64,000 bases of DNA from Pelomonas lactea. Its GTDB lineage: Bacteria; Pseudomonadota; Gammaproteobacteria; Burkholderiales; Burkholderiaceae_C. Position numbers and translations under genes: made by a program. The DNA is taken from assembly GCF_043555885.1 (NCBI RefSeq), contig NZ_JBIGHX010000001.1, positions 558,001 to 622,000 of the forward strand, read 5' to 3'. Positions 8,240 to 16,195 of this stretch are shown piece by piece. How positions within the stretch are numbered: the first letter of the stretch is position 1; each line of letters begins with the position of its first letter. The notes beneath the pieces are model-generated. The model saw nothing but the letters and a program-made list of their open reading frames with translations. It was not told the origin of the DNA and did not search any database.

Positions 8240-8734
8240 TCACGCTCCTTTCAACGTGGAAGCCAGCTCGATGGAGGGCGCCAGGTGGCGCCTCACCACC
8301 CCGGGGTCGAACGCATGGGCGGTGCTCGTCGTCGCCTGGCGCAGCAGCGACTCGCCCAGCAGCGCCGCGCGGCGCACCAGCGCGTCCTCCAGCCGGGCGG
8401 CGTCGTCGGCCGTGGCCGGCGCGTGGCTGATGACCAGCGCCATCAGCGTCGTCACCTGCTCCACCAGCGCCCCCAACACCTCGGAGTGGCGGCCCTCGGC
8501 GCCCTCGATGCGCACCAGCGCCTCGCGCAGCCGGTGCGTCAGCTCGCGCGCCCAGGCGTGCGCAGCCACGTAGTCGAACGCGCCGTCATGCTGGCGCTTG
8601 AGCTGGGAGAGCAGCACGCGCAGCTTGTCGCTGTTGGTCGTGGCACCGTCCACCTGCAGCTGCGCCAGCCACAGGTAGAGATCGCTCGGGATGCGAGCCG
8701 ACAAGGGCTCCATCGTGATGGTCTGGGTCGCCAT
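8240..8734 (-). CDS. Ribbon-helix-helix-like protein, first gene of the pspA-flotillin operon
   Basis: A 164-residue protein. Residues about 8-45 (SARIPSDLYLWLAQL, then TTNSDKLRVLL) follow the strand-helix-helix pattern of MetJ/Arc repressors; the rest is helical without a known domain. I infer a DNA-binding regulator, probably autoregulatory, since a 46-bp inverted repeat covering a good sigma-70 promoter lies 14 bp upstream. The start may be the ATG at 8734 or the GTG at 8740. The stop is separated from the pspA ATG by one base, so the two are coupled. The RHH assignment rests on pattern only. Confidence 0.75.
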   Translation of the reverse strand: MATQTITMEPLSARIPSDLYLWLAQLQVDGATTNSDKLRVLLSQLKRQHDGAFDYVAAHAWARELTHRLREALVRIEGAEGRHSEVLGALVEQVTTLMALVISHAPATADDAARLEDALVRRAALLGESLLRQATTSTAHAFDPGVVRRHLAPSIELASTLKGA

Positions 8735-8747
8735 GGGCACCTGCCTT

Positions 8748-8793
8748 CAAATGAACTCCAACGAACACGAATGTATTCGTTTGAATTCATTTG
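8748..8793. promoter_or_regulatory. 46-bp inverted-repeat operator upstream of the RHH-like gene
   Basis: Arms 8748-8769 and 8772-8793 match at 18 of 22 positions around a 2-bp centre. Nested inside are a perfect ACGAAT-GT-ATTCGT palindrome (8767-8780) and TGAATTCA (8782-8789), giving overlapping half-sites as expected for a protein binding as several dimers. The stretch is far more AT-rich than its surroundings. It overlaps the predicted promoter of the operon. Confidence 0.7.
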
Positions 8794-8797
8794 TCAA
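8770..8797 (-). promoter_or_regulatory. Sigma-70 promoter of the RHH-pspA-yqiJ-yqiK operon
   Basis: On the minus strand a perfect TTGACA (8797-8792) is separated by 16 bp from TACATT (8775-8770), which matches the -10 consensus at 4 of 6. It lies about 35 bp before the start codon of the first gene and inside the inverted repeat, so a bound regulator would block it. Confidence 0.7.
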
Positions 8798-8834
8798 CAA
8801 GCGCGATGCCCGCGGCCGCCGGCGGGCGGCGTGC

Positions 8835-9404
8835 TCAGCCCTCGCGGTCCCACACGACGCCCTCTTCCGTCAGCATCGCGTCCAGCGGCACGTCCAGCGC
8901 GCTGGGCTTGAGCAGCGGCAGGAAGCCGTGCGCGTAGCCGATGCCCACGGCCGCGGGCCGCGGCTGCATCTCGGCCAGCGTCTTGTCCATGAAGCCGCCG
9001 CCATAGCCCAGCCGCAGCCCGCACGGGCCGAAACCCAGGCAGGGCACCAGCATCAGCTGGGGCTGGAATGCCTCGGTGCCCTTGGGCTTGGGGATGTGGA
9101 AGGCGTCTTCCTCCATCGGGCAGCCGGGGTACCAGACGTGAAAGCGCAGCGTGCCGTGCTCCTTGTCGACGACGGGCAGGCCGATGCGGCGCTCGGGGTG
9201 GTTCTCGCCCCAGCGGTACAGCGTGGGCAGCGGGTCGAACTCGCCCTTGATGGGCCAGTAGGCGCCGATCGTCTTTTCCCGGCGGCGCAGCAGCCAGACG
9301 CTGAGCACCTCCTGCAACTCGGCAGCGAGGTCCAGCCGGTTCGGCAGGGCCAGGCGTTGTTCGATCAGCTTGTGCCGGAGCGCGGCGCGGTCGTTCGCAT
9401 CCAT
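8835..9404 (-). CDS. 5-formyltetrahydrofolate cyclo-ligase family protein (copy 1)
   Basis: A 189-residue protein of the 5-FTHF cyclo-ligase family, which makes 5,10-methenyl-THF from 5-formyl-THF using ATP. Family marks are the N-terminal Arg/Lys-rich helix, GAYWPIKGEFD, LMLVPCLGFG and the nucleotide-binding loop LGYGGGFMDKTL. A second, clearly different paralogue lies 3.4 kb away at 12828-13373. It is a single minus-strand gene between the flotillin operon promoter and a divergent TfoX-like gene. Which of the two is the housekeeping enzyme cannot be proved from sequence; synteny favours the other. Confidence 0.9.
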   Translation of the reverse strand: MDANDRAALRHKLIEQRLALPNRLDLAAELQEVLSVWLLRRREKTIGAYWPIKGEFDPLPTLYRWGENHPERRIGLPVVDKEHGTLRFHVWYPGCPMEEDAFHIPKPKGTEAFQPQLMLVPCLGFGPCGLRLGYGGGFMDKTLAEMQPRPAAVGIGYAHGFLPLLKPSALDVPLDAMLTEEGVVWDREG

Positions 9405-9428
9405 GGCGCCGGAGCTTACATTCGCCGC

Positions 9429-9830
9429 ATGCCGACCAACGATGCCTTCACCGACCTGTGCGTCGAACTGCTGTCGCCGCTGGGCGCCGTGCGCACCCGC
9501 GCGATGTTCGGCGGCCGCGGCTTCTATGTGGACGGCCTGTTCATGGCGCTGATCGCCGACGGCCAGTTCTTCCTGAAGGCCGACGACACGACCCGCGAGC
9601 GCTTCGTCGCCGCCGGCTGCGAGCCCTTCAGCTACGACACCCAGGACGGCAAGCGCACCGTGATGAGCTACTACCGCGCGCCGGAAGACGCGCTGGAGTC
9701 GCCGCCGCTGATGCTGCCCTGGGCGCGGCTGGCGTTCGAGGCGGCGCTGCGGGCTGCCAACGCCAAGGTCAGGAAATCAGCGCCCGCCAAGAAGGCGGCG
9801 GCCAAGAAGGCCCCGGCCCGTCGCAGCTGA
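9429..9830 (+). CDS. TfoX N-terminal-domain protein
   Basis: A 133-residue protein consisting of the TfoX/Sxy N-terminal domain (RTRAMFGGRGFYVDGLFMALIADGQFFLKADD is the family core) plus a Lys/Ala-rich tail (about 110-133, SAPAKKAAAKKAP). It lacks the C-terminal TfoX domain of true competence regulators, as many short family members do, so a role in competence should not be assumed. The basic tail may bind nucleic acid. Its last 54 bp overlap, tail to tail, the 3' end of the DUF2917 gene. Confidence 0.88.
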   Translation: MPTNDAFTDLCVELLSPLGAVRTRAMFGGRGFYVDGLFMALIADGQFFLKADDTTRERFVAAGCEPFSYDTQDGKRTVMSYYRAPEDALESPPLMLPWARLAFEAALRAANAKVRKSAPAKKAAAKKAPARRS

Positions 9831-10076
9831 GCCGGGCGGCACCAGCAGTTCGAAATCGGCGGCCGGCCAGCCTTCCAGCACGGCCGACTGGCCCGGCGCC
9901 AGCGCCACGGTCTGGCCGGCTTCCAGCCATTGGTCTTCAGCAGGCCGGTCAGCCGTACCGGACAGCGTCAGCCACACGCGGCCGCGGGCCACCGCCAAGC
10001 GGCGCGCCTCGGCGCCACCGGCCAGCGTCAGCGCCCGGCCGCCGTCCAGATGCCATGTTGATTGCGCATCGCTCAT
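9777..10076 (-). CDS. DUF2917 domain protein
   Basis: A 99-residue protein with the DUF2917 pattern (ALTLAGGAEARRLAVARGRVWLTLSG, then DQWLEAGQTVALAPGQSAVLEGW), a small cupin-like beta fold of unknown role. It is divergent from the LysR gene at 10167, a pairing that suggests control by that regulator. The 3' end overlaps the TfoX-like gene by 54 bp on the other strand. The C-terminal 15 residues (TGRGLLGRRLLGGR) lie in that overlap and are probably not part of the fold. Confidence 0.8.
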   Translation of the reverse strand: MSDAQSTWHLDGGRALTLAGGAEARRLAVARGRVWLTLSGTADRPAEDQWLEAGQTVALAPGQSAVLEGWPAADFELLVPPGSAATGRGLLGRRLLGGR

Positions 10077-10166
10077 GATGTTGCTCCTGGGTTGATGTCA
10101 GGGATTCTGCTGAGATCCCCCAGGGCGGTCCAATGACTCCGCCGCAGCGATTGATACCATCTGCTC

Positions 10167-11126
10167 ATGAATCAGCCGATACGTCAACGCCCGCTGTCCG
10201 TCGGCCCGCTGCGCGCCTTCGAGGCCGTCGCCCGGCTGCTGTCCTTCCGCGCCGCGGCGGAGGAACTGAGCCTGACGCAGTCGGCCATCAGCCGGCAGAT
10301 CCAGTCGCTGGAGGAAGAGATCGGCTGCACGCTGTTCCTGCGCGGCACGCGCAAGGTGGAGCTGTCCAGCGACGGCGCCCAGCTGCTGCCCACGGCGGTG
10401 GCGGTGCTGTCCAAGCTGGACCAGACGGTGCGCCAGATCCGCCGCACGCGCGGCCGCCGCGTCGTCAACGTGACGACGTTCGCGTCCTTCGCGTCTCTGT
10501 GGCTGATCCCGCGGCTGTGCGAGTTCCAGAAGCACCACCCGGACATCGACATCCGCGTGTCGGCCCAGGACGGCCTCGTCGAGCTGGAAGACGGCGAGCA
10601 CGACCTCGCGCTGCGCTACATCGCCGGCACGGCCCTGAGCTCGCCCGCGGAGCTGATGTTCGAGGAGACCGTGTCGCCCGTCGTCAGCCCCTGGTATGCC
10701 GAGTCCACGCGCAACGGCCGGCTGCCGGCGCTGCGGCGGCCGGGCGACCTGGCCGCGCATGCGCTGACCGAGGAGGACGACCCCCGGCCCAGCGCCGAGT
10801 TCCTGTCCTGGCGGCACTGGCTGACGCGTCAGCGCGAGCCCGACCTGCAGCCGCTGCGCTGGATGTACTTCAACTTCACCTACCAGCAGATCCAGGCCGC
10901 GCTGGCCGGCCAGGGCGTCGCGCTGGCGCGGCTGCCGCTGGTGCACGAGCACCTGCAGCGGGCCGAGCTGCTGGAGCCCTTCGGCGCCGCCGGCCGCCTG
11001 ACCAGCCCCTATGCCTACTGGCTGCTGCCGGCGCCGGCCGCGTCGGCACGGCCCGAGGTGCAGGCCTTTGCCGACTGGGTGCGGGAGCAGGCCGCGCTCA
11101 CGCGGCAGCAGCTGGCCGAGGTCTGA
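10167..11126 (+). CDS. LysR-type transcriptional regulator, GcvA-like
   Basis: A 319-residue LTTR of normal size. The winged helix-turn-helix is at about 10-70 (LRAFEAVARLLSFRAAAEELSLTQSAISRQI), with GcvA-type wording (GCTLFLRGTRKVELSSDG), followed by a substrate-binding domain of periplasmic-binding-protein fold (about 95-305). The effector is unknown. The 90-bp spacer to the divergent DUF2917 gene is the likely operator. The gene ends 3 bp before the convergent end of the antiporter gene. Confidence 0.93.
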   Translation: MNQPIRQRPLSVGPLRAFEAVARLLSFRAAAEELSLTQSAISRQIQSLEEEIGCTLFLRGTRKVELSSDGAQLLPTAVAVLSKLDQTVRQIRRTRGRRVVNVTTFASFASLWLIPRLCEFQKHHPDIDIRVSAQDGLVELEDGEHDLALRYIAGTALSSPAELMFEETVSPVVSPWYAESTRNGRLPALRRPGDLAAHALTEEDDPRPSAEFLSWRHWLTRQREPDLQPLRWMYFNFTYQQIQAALAGQGVALARLPLVHEHLQRAELLEPFGAAGRLTSPYAYWLLPAPAASARPEVQAFADWVREQAALTRQQLAEV

Positions 11127-11129
11127 GGG

Positions 11130-12812
11130 TCAATGCGCCGGCGCGGCAGCCGGCTCGGCCACCACGCGCGCCAGCGCCTCGGCCAGCGCCCGCTGCGACC
11201 GCAGCACATGGCTCACGCCCGCCTGGCCCAGCCACTGCTCCTCCTCGTCGGTGTGCGCCAGCACGGCGCAGCGCAGCCCGGGGTTGAGCTGGCGGGCCAG
11301 TGCCAGTAGCGCCGGCACGCCGCGCACGTCGGCCAGCGCGACAACCAGCCAGGCCGCCTGCGCGATGTGGGCCTGCACCAGCGTCATGGCCTCGGCGGCA
11401 TCGCCCAGCACGGCGGCCTGGCCGTCGGCGCGCAGCGCCTCCACCACGTCGCGGTCACGGTCGATGACCACCAGCGGGCGCTCGCCCAGCAGCGCGTGCA
11501 GCGCCGTGCCCAGCGTGCCGTGGCCCACCAGCACGATCTGCCCGGCCAGCGCGCTCTGCGGCGTGTCGACGGGCAGCTCGGCCAGCGGGTCGTCGCGCGC
11601 CTCCAGCTTGCGGGCCCAGGCGGACCGCCGCAGCACCCAGCGCCGCAGCGGCTCCACGCCGGCGAACAACACCGGGTTCAGCGCGATGGACACGATGGCG
11701 CCGGCCACCACCAGGCTGGTCGCCTCGGGCGGCACCAGGCCCAGGCTCTGCCCCAGGCCCAGCAGGATGAAGCTGAACTCGCCGATCTGCGCCAGGCTCA
11801 CGGCCACCGTCAGCGCGGTGGACAGCGGGTACTTCAGCAGCAGCACCAGCGCGCCGGCGGCCACGGTCTTGCCGACCAGGATGACCAGCACCGTCGCCAG
11901 CACGGCCAGCGGCTGCTCGATGAGGATCTTCGGGTCGAACAGCATGCCCACGGCGACGAAGAACAGCACCGCGAACGCGTCGCGCAGCGGCAGGCTCTCG
12001 TGCGCGGCGCGCTCGCTGAAGGCCGACTCGCGCAGCACCAGGCCAGCGAAGAACGCGCCCAGCGCGACGCTGACGCCGAACAGCGCCGCCGCGCCCACGG
12101 CCAGCCCCACGGCCGCGGCCACGGTGGCCAGCGTGAACAGCTCGCGCGAGCCGGTGCGGTTGACCTGCCACAGCAGCCACGGCAGCAGGCGCCGGCCGGC
12201 GATCAGCATGATGGCGACGAACGCCGCCACGGCCAGCAGCGTCGTGACGATGGTGACGGCCAGGTTGCCCTGCGCGCCGCTGTCGTCCTTGGCGCCCAGC
12301 ACCGGGATTAGCACCAGCGCCAGCACCATGGCCAGGTCTTCCACGATGAGCCAGCCGACGGCGATGCGGCCGTTGCCGGTGTGCAGCAGCTCGCGCGACT
12401 CCAGCGCACGCAGCAGCACCACCGTGCTAGCCACCGACAGCGCCAGGCCGAAGATCAGCGACGCGGCCAGGTCCCAGCCCCACCACCCGTGCGCCAGGCC
12501 GGCGCCCAGCGCCGTCGCCGCGGCCATCTGCACCAGCGCGCCGGGCAGCGCGATGCGCTTGACCGACATCAGGTCGCCGACCGAGAAGTGCAGGCCCACG
12601 CCGAACATCAGCAGCATGACGCCCACCTCCGACAGCTGGTGCGCCAGGTGCACGTCGCCGACGAAGCCCGGCGTGTGCGGCCCGATCAGCACGCCGGCCA
12701 GCAGATAGCCCACGAGGGCGGGCAACCGTGCCCACTGCGCCAACAGGCCCAGCACCAGGGCGAGGCCGAACGCGGCGGCCAGCGTGGAGATCAGGGTCAT
12801 GCCGTCATGCAT
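11130..12812 (-). CDS. CPA2 cation:proton antiporter with NAD-binding TrkA-N domain (KefB/YbaL type)
   Basis: A 560-residue inner-membrane antiporter. The first about 390 residues hold some twelve membrane segments of the Na/H exchanger fold (LPALVGYLLAGVLIGPHTPGF, VGVMLLMFGVGLHF). The C-terminal domain (about 415-540) starts with IVLVGHGTLG, a TrkA-N Rossmann motif in which GHGTLG replaces the usual GYGRVG. Length and layout match E. coli YbaL. It likely exchanges K+ or Na+ for H+. It starts 15 bp after the stop of the cyclo-ligase gene on the same strand, so the two may be cotranscribed. Confidence 0.92.
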   Translation of the reverse strand: MHDGMTLISTLAAAFGLALVLGLLAQWARLPALVGYLLAGVLIGPHTPGFVGDVHLAHQLSEVGVMLLMFGVGLHFSVGDLMSVKRIALPGALVQMAAATALGAGLAHGWWGWDLAASLIFGLALSVASTVVLLRALESRELLHTGNGRIAVGWLIVEDLAMVLALVLIPVLGAKDDSGAQGNLAVTIVTTLLAVAAFVAIMLIAGRRLLPWLLWQVNRTGSRELFTLATVAAAVGLAVGAAALFGVSVALGAFFAGLVLRESAFSERAAHESLPLRDAFAVLFFVAVGMLFDPKILIEQPLAVLATVLVILVGKTVAAGALVLLLKYPLSTALTVAVSLAQIGEFSFILLGLGQSLGLVPPEATSLVVAGAIVSIALNPVLFAGVEPLRRWVLRRSAWARKLEARDDPLAELPVDTPQSALAGQIVLVGHGTLGTALHALLGERPLVVIDRDRDVVEALRADGQAAVLGDAAEAMTLVQAHIAQAAWLVVALADVRGVPALLALARQLNPGLRCAVLAHTDEEEQWLGQAGVSHVLRSQRALAEALARVVAEPAAAPAH

Positions 12813-12827
12813 CGTGCGGGGGCGCTT

Positions 12828-13373
12828 TCAATCTGGGGCGATGAGCTCGCGTTCTGTGAGGATGACCGTCAACGCGCGGTCGTGCGGCTCGACGGCGAAC
12901 TGGGTCTCGGCCCCCGACCATGCCACACCCACCGTGGTCACCCCGGGGTGAGCGCTGAGCCAGCGGTCGAAATAGCCGCCGCCGTAGCCCAGCCGGAAAC
13001 CCTCGCGCGTGAAGCCCACGCAGGGCACCAGCACGACGTCGGGCACGGCGACGGCGCCCGTGCTGGTGGCGATGCCACATTCATCCTGCGCGGCGGGCGC
13101 GGCGCCGTCCCAGCGGCGGAACACCATCTCGGCCGGGTCGCGCCGCGCGAACGGCAGCGCACGCGGGAACGGCAAGGCGCCGGCATCGAACTCGCCGCCC
13201 AGCGGCCAGTACACGCCCAGCAGCTCGGGCTCCAGCTGCTCCAGCAGCAGGCTGAGCGACTGCCGTACGGCATGCTCGGCGGCCTGGAAGGCCGGCGTGG
13301 CGGCAAAGGCGCGGCGCTGGGCCAGCAGGCCGCGGCGCAGCTCGGCGCGGTCGGGGTGAACAGCAGCGGACAT
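12828..13373 (-). CDS. 5-formyltetrahydrofolate cyclo-ligase (copy 2)
   Basis: A 181-residue member of the 5-FTHF cyclo-ligase family with GVYWPLGGEFDAG, VVLVPCVGFTREG and the loop LGYGGGYFDRWL. It differs strongly from copy 1 at 8835-9404, so this is an old duplication or a second acquisition. Its place near an Slt-type transglycosylase resembles a common Burkholderiales arrangement, so this copy is probably the conserved one. The ATG at 13373 gives MSAAVHPDRAELRRGLLAQR. The antiporter gene follows on the same strand. Confidence 0.92.
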   Translation of the reverse strand: MSAAVHPDRAELRRGLLAQRRAFAATPAFQAAEHAVRQSLSLLLEQLEPELLGVYWPLGGEFDAGALPFPRALPFARRDPAEMVFRRWDGAAPAAQDECGIATSTGAVAVPDVVLVPCVGFTREGFRLGYGGGYFDRWLSAHPGVTTVGVAWSGAETQFAVEPHDRALTVILTERELIAPD

Positions 13374-13418
13374 CGGCGCCCCGTCAGTGGAGTTGCCGCG
13401 TATTGGAACCCATCAACG

Positions 13419-13444
13419 ACGACGCCCCGGGGCTGCCGGGGCGT
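13419..13444. other. Strong GC-rich hairpin after the PEP-CTERM gene
   Basis: GACGCCCCGG and CCGGGGCGTC form a 10-bp perfect stem with a 5-nt loop between the PEP-CTERM stop and the upstream end of the cyclo-ligase gene. There is no T run on either side. It may end or stabilise the PEP-CTERM transcript. Confidence 0.5.
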
Positions 13445-13463
13445 CAACGGGGTTGGGTCGCCG

Positions 13464-14042
13464 TCAGCCTCGGCGCCGCCATGCGGCCAGCCCGGCCAGG
13501 CCGCCCAGCAGCAACGCCCAGCCGGCCGGCTCGGGCACGGCAGTGATCTGGAACACGAAGCTGTGGTCGTGGTAATTCAGGTCGCCGCCGCCGTTCAAGT
13601 CCTCGAAGGCCACGTTGACGCCGGCCGGCACCAGCGCATCGCCGGCGTAGGCGGCCCACCACGCATGGTTGACGCCGTCGCCGTTGCGCGCGGGGTCGGT
13701 GGAATAGCGCGCGCCGTCGACGACCTGGATGAAGAACGACACCGTGTCGCCGGCCTTCACGTCAGCCATCACGTAGCGGTCGCCGTACTGGCGGCCCGGC
13801 GCATGGTTGTTCAGCCCGGGCGTGCCGTCCACGCCGTTGATGCTCGCGCCGGCCAGCACGGTCAGCCCGCCGACGCCGCCGGTGTACCAGGCCACCAGCC
13901 GGCCGCTGGACGCTGCCACGAAGCTGGCGGTGGCGGGCGCCGGGCCGCTCAGGCCGGCCTCGGCATAGGTCTGCGGCACGGCCAGCGCGCCCAGGCTCGT
14001 CAGTGCGCAGGCCGCGCCCAGCATCAGGTGCTTGCTCAACAT
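13464..14042 (-). CDS. PEP-CTERM sorting domain protein
   Basis: A 192-residue exported protein. The N-terminus is a signal peptide (LMLGAACALTSLGALA, cleavage near residue 22). The C-terminus has the full PEP-CTERM signature: VPEP, a hydrophobic helix (GWALLLGGLAGLAAW) and an RRRG end. Exosortase/EpsH systems process such tails and the proteins usually go to the surface or exopolysaccharide matrix. The middle is beta-rich with Asp/Gly/Asn-rich stretches (DLNGGGDLNYHDH). GAGGAG precedes the ATG at 14042. No exosortase gene is in the window. Confidence 0.9.
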   Translation of the reverse strand: MLSKHLMLGAACALTSLGALAVPQTYAEAGLSGPAPATASFVAASSGRLVAWYTGGVGGLTVLAGASINGVDGTPGLNNHAPGRQYGDRYVMADVKAGDTVSFFIQVVDGARYSTDPARNGDGVNHAWWAAYAGDALVPAGVNVAFEDLNGGGDLNYHDHSFVFQITAVPEPAGWALLLGGLAGLAAWRRRG

Positions 14043-14189
14043 CGTCTCCTCGTGGTGTGGCGCCAAGACTAGGTGCCGGGTAGCGCTATCACCACCCCTA
14101 GGCCATGGCAAACGCCGCCATGCGTGGGAAGCGCCTTGGGGGCGCCCCGCCGCTGGGTTAAATTGACCTGCAACGGGGAAGCAGCAGTC

Positions 14190-16193
14190 ATGAAGCGATC
14201 GGGTGGGCAAGTGTTGAAGCGTTGGGGCCGCTGGGCCGCGGTGGGCCTGATGGCGCTGGCGCAAGCGGCGTCGGCCGCGCCGGCGCCGGCAGACGACCTG
14301 GCCGTGCAGGCCCGCGACGCCTGGGTCAAGCGCGACCGCAAGCGCCTGGCGCCGCTGGTGGACGCCGCCCGCGCGCAGGCCCACCCGCTGGCCGGCTGGG
14401 TGGAGTACTTCGACCTGAACGCCCGCCTGGCCGAGGTGCGCCAGCCCGAGATGGACGCGTTCTACGCGCGCTACCCCGGCAGCTACGTGGAAGACCGGCT
14501 GCGCAACGACTGGCTGCTGGAGCTGGGCCGGCGCCGCGACTGGACCGGCTTCCGGCGCGACCACGCCAGCTACCAGATGCGCGACGACCGCGAGGTGGCC
14601 TGCTACGCGCTGCTGGCCGACCACCTGTCGGGCACCAAGGTCGACGCCGACACGGCGCGCGCCGCCTGGATGGCACAGAAGGACGGCGACGACGGTTGCA
14701 ACGCGCTCGCCACCACTTTCGTCGAGGCCGGGCTGTTCAAGCCTGACACCGCCTGGGCCAAGGCCCGCCAGGCGCTGGAGCAGGGCCGCCCGCGCGCGGC
14801 CCGCCAGGCCGTGGCACTGCTGGGCAACAAGGCGCTGGAGCAGAAGCTCGCCGAACTGCAGGACAACGCCGGCCGCTACCTCACGCGCAAGGCGCGCACC
14901 ACGCCGCGCGCGGAAGCCGAGCTGACCGCGCTGGCACTGGCCCGCGTGGCCGCCAACGACCCCGACCAGGCGGGCGACGTGCTGCGCGACAAGTGGAGCC
15001 GCCTGCCCACCGACCTGCAGGCCTGGCTGTGGATGCAGATCGGCCGCCAGTCGGCCATGCGGCTGCAGGACGACGCGCTGGGCGCCTTCGAGCGCGCGCA
15101 CAAGCTGGCGCCCGACATGGGGTTCAGCGACGACGCGCTGGCCTGGGCCGCCCGCGCCGCGCTGCGTGCCAAGTCGCCCGTCGTCGCGCTGCGCGCCATC
15201 GAGCAGATGAGCGCCGGCGAGCAGCGCGACCCCGGCTGGGTGTACTGGCGCGCCCGCGCCACCCGCATGCAGGGCGACGCCGCCGCCGCCCGCGCGCAGC
15301 TCACCGCGCTGGCCACGACGCCGCTGAACTACTTCGGCCGGCTGGCCGCCGAGGACCTGGGCCTGCCCACGCCGCTGCCCGCCGTGCCCGCGCCGCTGAC
15401 GGCGGAGGAGCGCCGCGCCGCGCGCAGCCACCCGGGCCTGGCGCGTGCACTGCGCCTCATCGACCTGGGCCTGCGCAGCGAGGGCGTGCGCGAATGGAAC
15501 TTCTCGCTGCGCGGCATGAACGACCGTGCGCTGCTGGCCGCCGCGCAGGAGGCCTGCGACCGCGAGGTGTGGGACCGCTGCATCAACACCAGCGAGCGCA
15601 CGAAGAGCGAGATCGACATCGCGCAGCGCTACCCGCTGCCGCACAAGGCCGAGCTGATGCGCGAGGCCCAGGCGGCGTCGCTGGACCCGGCCTACGTCTA
15701 CGGGCTGATCCGCCAGGAGTCGCGCTTCGTGCTGGACGCGCGCTCGCACGTCGGCGCGGCCGGGCTGATGCAGGTGATGCCCGCCACGGCCAAGTGGACG
15801 GCCAAGAAGGCTGGCCTCGCCTACAGCCCCGAACTGATGCACGACCGCGACTTCAACCTGCGCATCGGCACGCACTACCTGAAGCTGGTGCTGGACCGCT
15901 TCGACGGCGCGCAGGCGCTGGCTGCCGCGGCCTACAACGCCGGCCCCGGCCGGCCCGCACGCTGGCGCGACGGCCCGGTGCTGGACGCGGCGATCTGGGC
16001 CGAGAACATCCCGTTCAACGAGACTCGCGACTATGTGCGCAAGGTGCTGCTGGGCGGCACGGTCTACGCGCAGCTGCTGGGGCTGCCGGCCACCAAATTG
16101 CGCGAGCGGCTGGGCGCCAGCGTGGGCCCGGCCGGCAGCCGTGGCGCGGACGCGGGCGACGTGCCACCGCCGGCCGCCGCGGGAGGGCTGTGA
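14190..16193 (+). CDS. slt: Soluble lytic murein transglycosylase (Slt70 type)
   Basis: A 667-residue periplasmic enzyme that cleaves the MurNAc-GlcNAc bond with formation of 1,6-anhydro-MurNAc. An N-terminal signal (LMALAQAASAAPA) is followed by about 430 residues of alpha-superhelical U and L domains and a C-terminal SLT domain. The catalytic Glu is residue 510 in RQESRF, followed by GAAGLMQVMPATA and AAAYNAGPGR, all standard family motifs. It is divergent from the PEP-CTERM gene, and its stop lies 2 bp before the start of the next gene. The ATG at 14190 follows GGGGAAG. Confidence 0.95.
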   Translation: MKRSGGQVLKRWGRWAAVGLMALAQAASAAPAPADDLAVQARDAWVKRDRKRLAPLVDAARAQAHPLAGWVEYFDLNARLAEVRQPEMDAFYARYPGSYVEDRLRNDWLLELGRRRDWTGFRRDHASYQMRDDREVACYALLADHLSGTKVDADTARAAWMAQKDGDDGCNALATTFVEAGLFKPDTAWAKARQALEQGRPRAARQAVALLGNKALEQKLAELQDNAGRYLTRKARTTPRAEAELTALALARVAANDPDQAGDVLRDKWSRLPTDLQAWLWMQIGRQSAMRLQDDALGAFERAHKLAPDMGFSDDALAWAARAALRAKSPVVALRAIEQMSAGEQRDPGWVYWRARATRMQGDAAAARAQLTALATTPLNYFGRLAAEDLGLPTPLPAVPAPLTAEERRAARSHPGLARALRLIDLGLRSEGVREWNFSLRGMNDRALLAAAQEACDREVWDRCINTSERTKSEIDIAQRYPLPHKAELMREAQAASLDPAYVYGLIRQESRFVLDARSHVGAAGLMQVMPATAKWTAKKAGLAYSPELMHDRDFNLRIGTHYLKLVLDRFDGAQALAAAAYNAGPGRPARWRDGPVLDAAIWAENIPFNETRDYVRKVLLGGTVYAQLLGLPATKLRERLGASVGPAGSRGADAGDVPPPAAAGGL

Positions 16194-16195
16194 CC

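Noticed and set aside
9429..9830. Competence regulator call for the TfoX-like gene
   Set aside because: Only the N-terminal TfoX domain is present, with a basic tail; short members of this family are not shown to control competence.
13464..15875. 803-codon minus-strand frame
   Set aside because: Only its last 192 codons (the PEP-CTERM protein from 14042) are real. The rest is antisense to slt.
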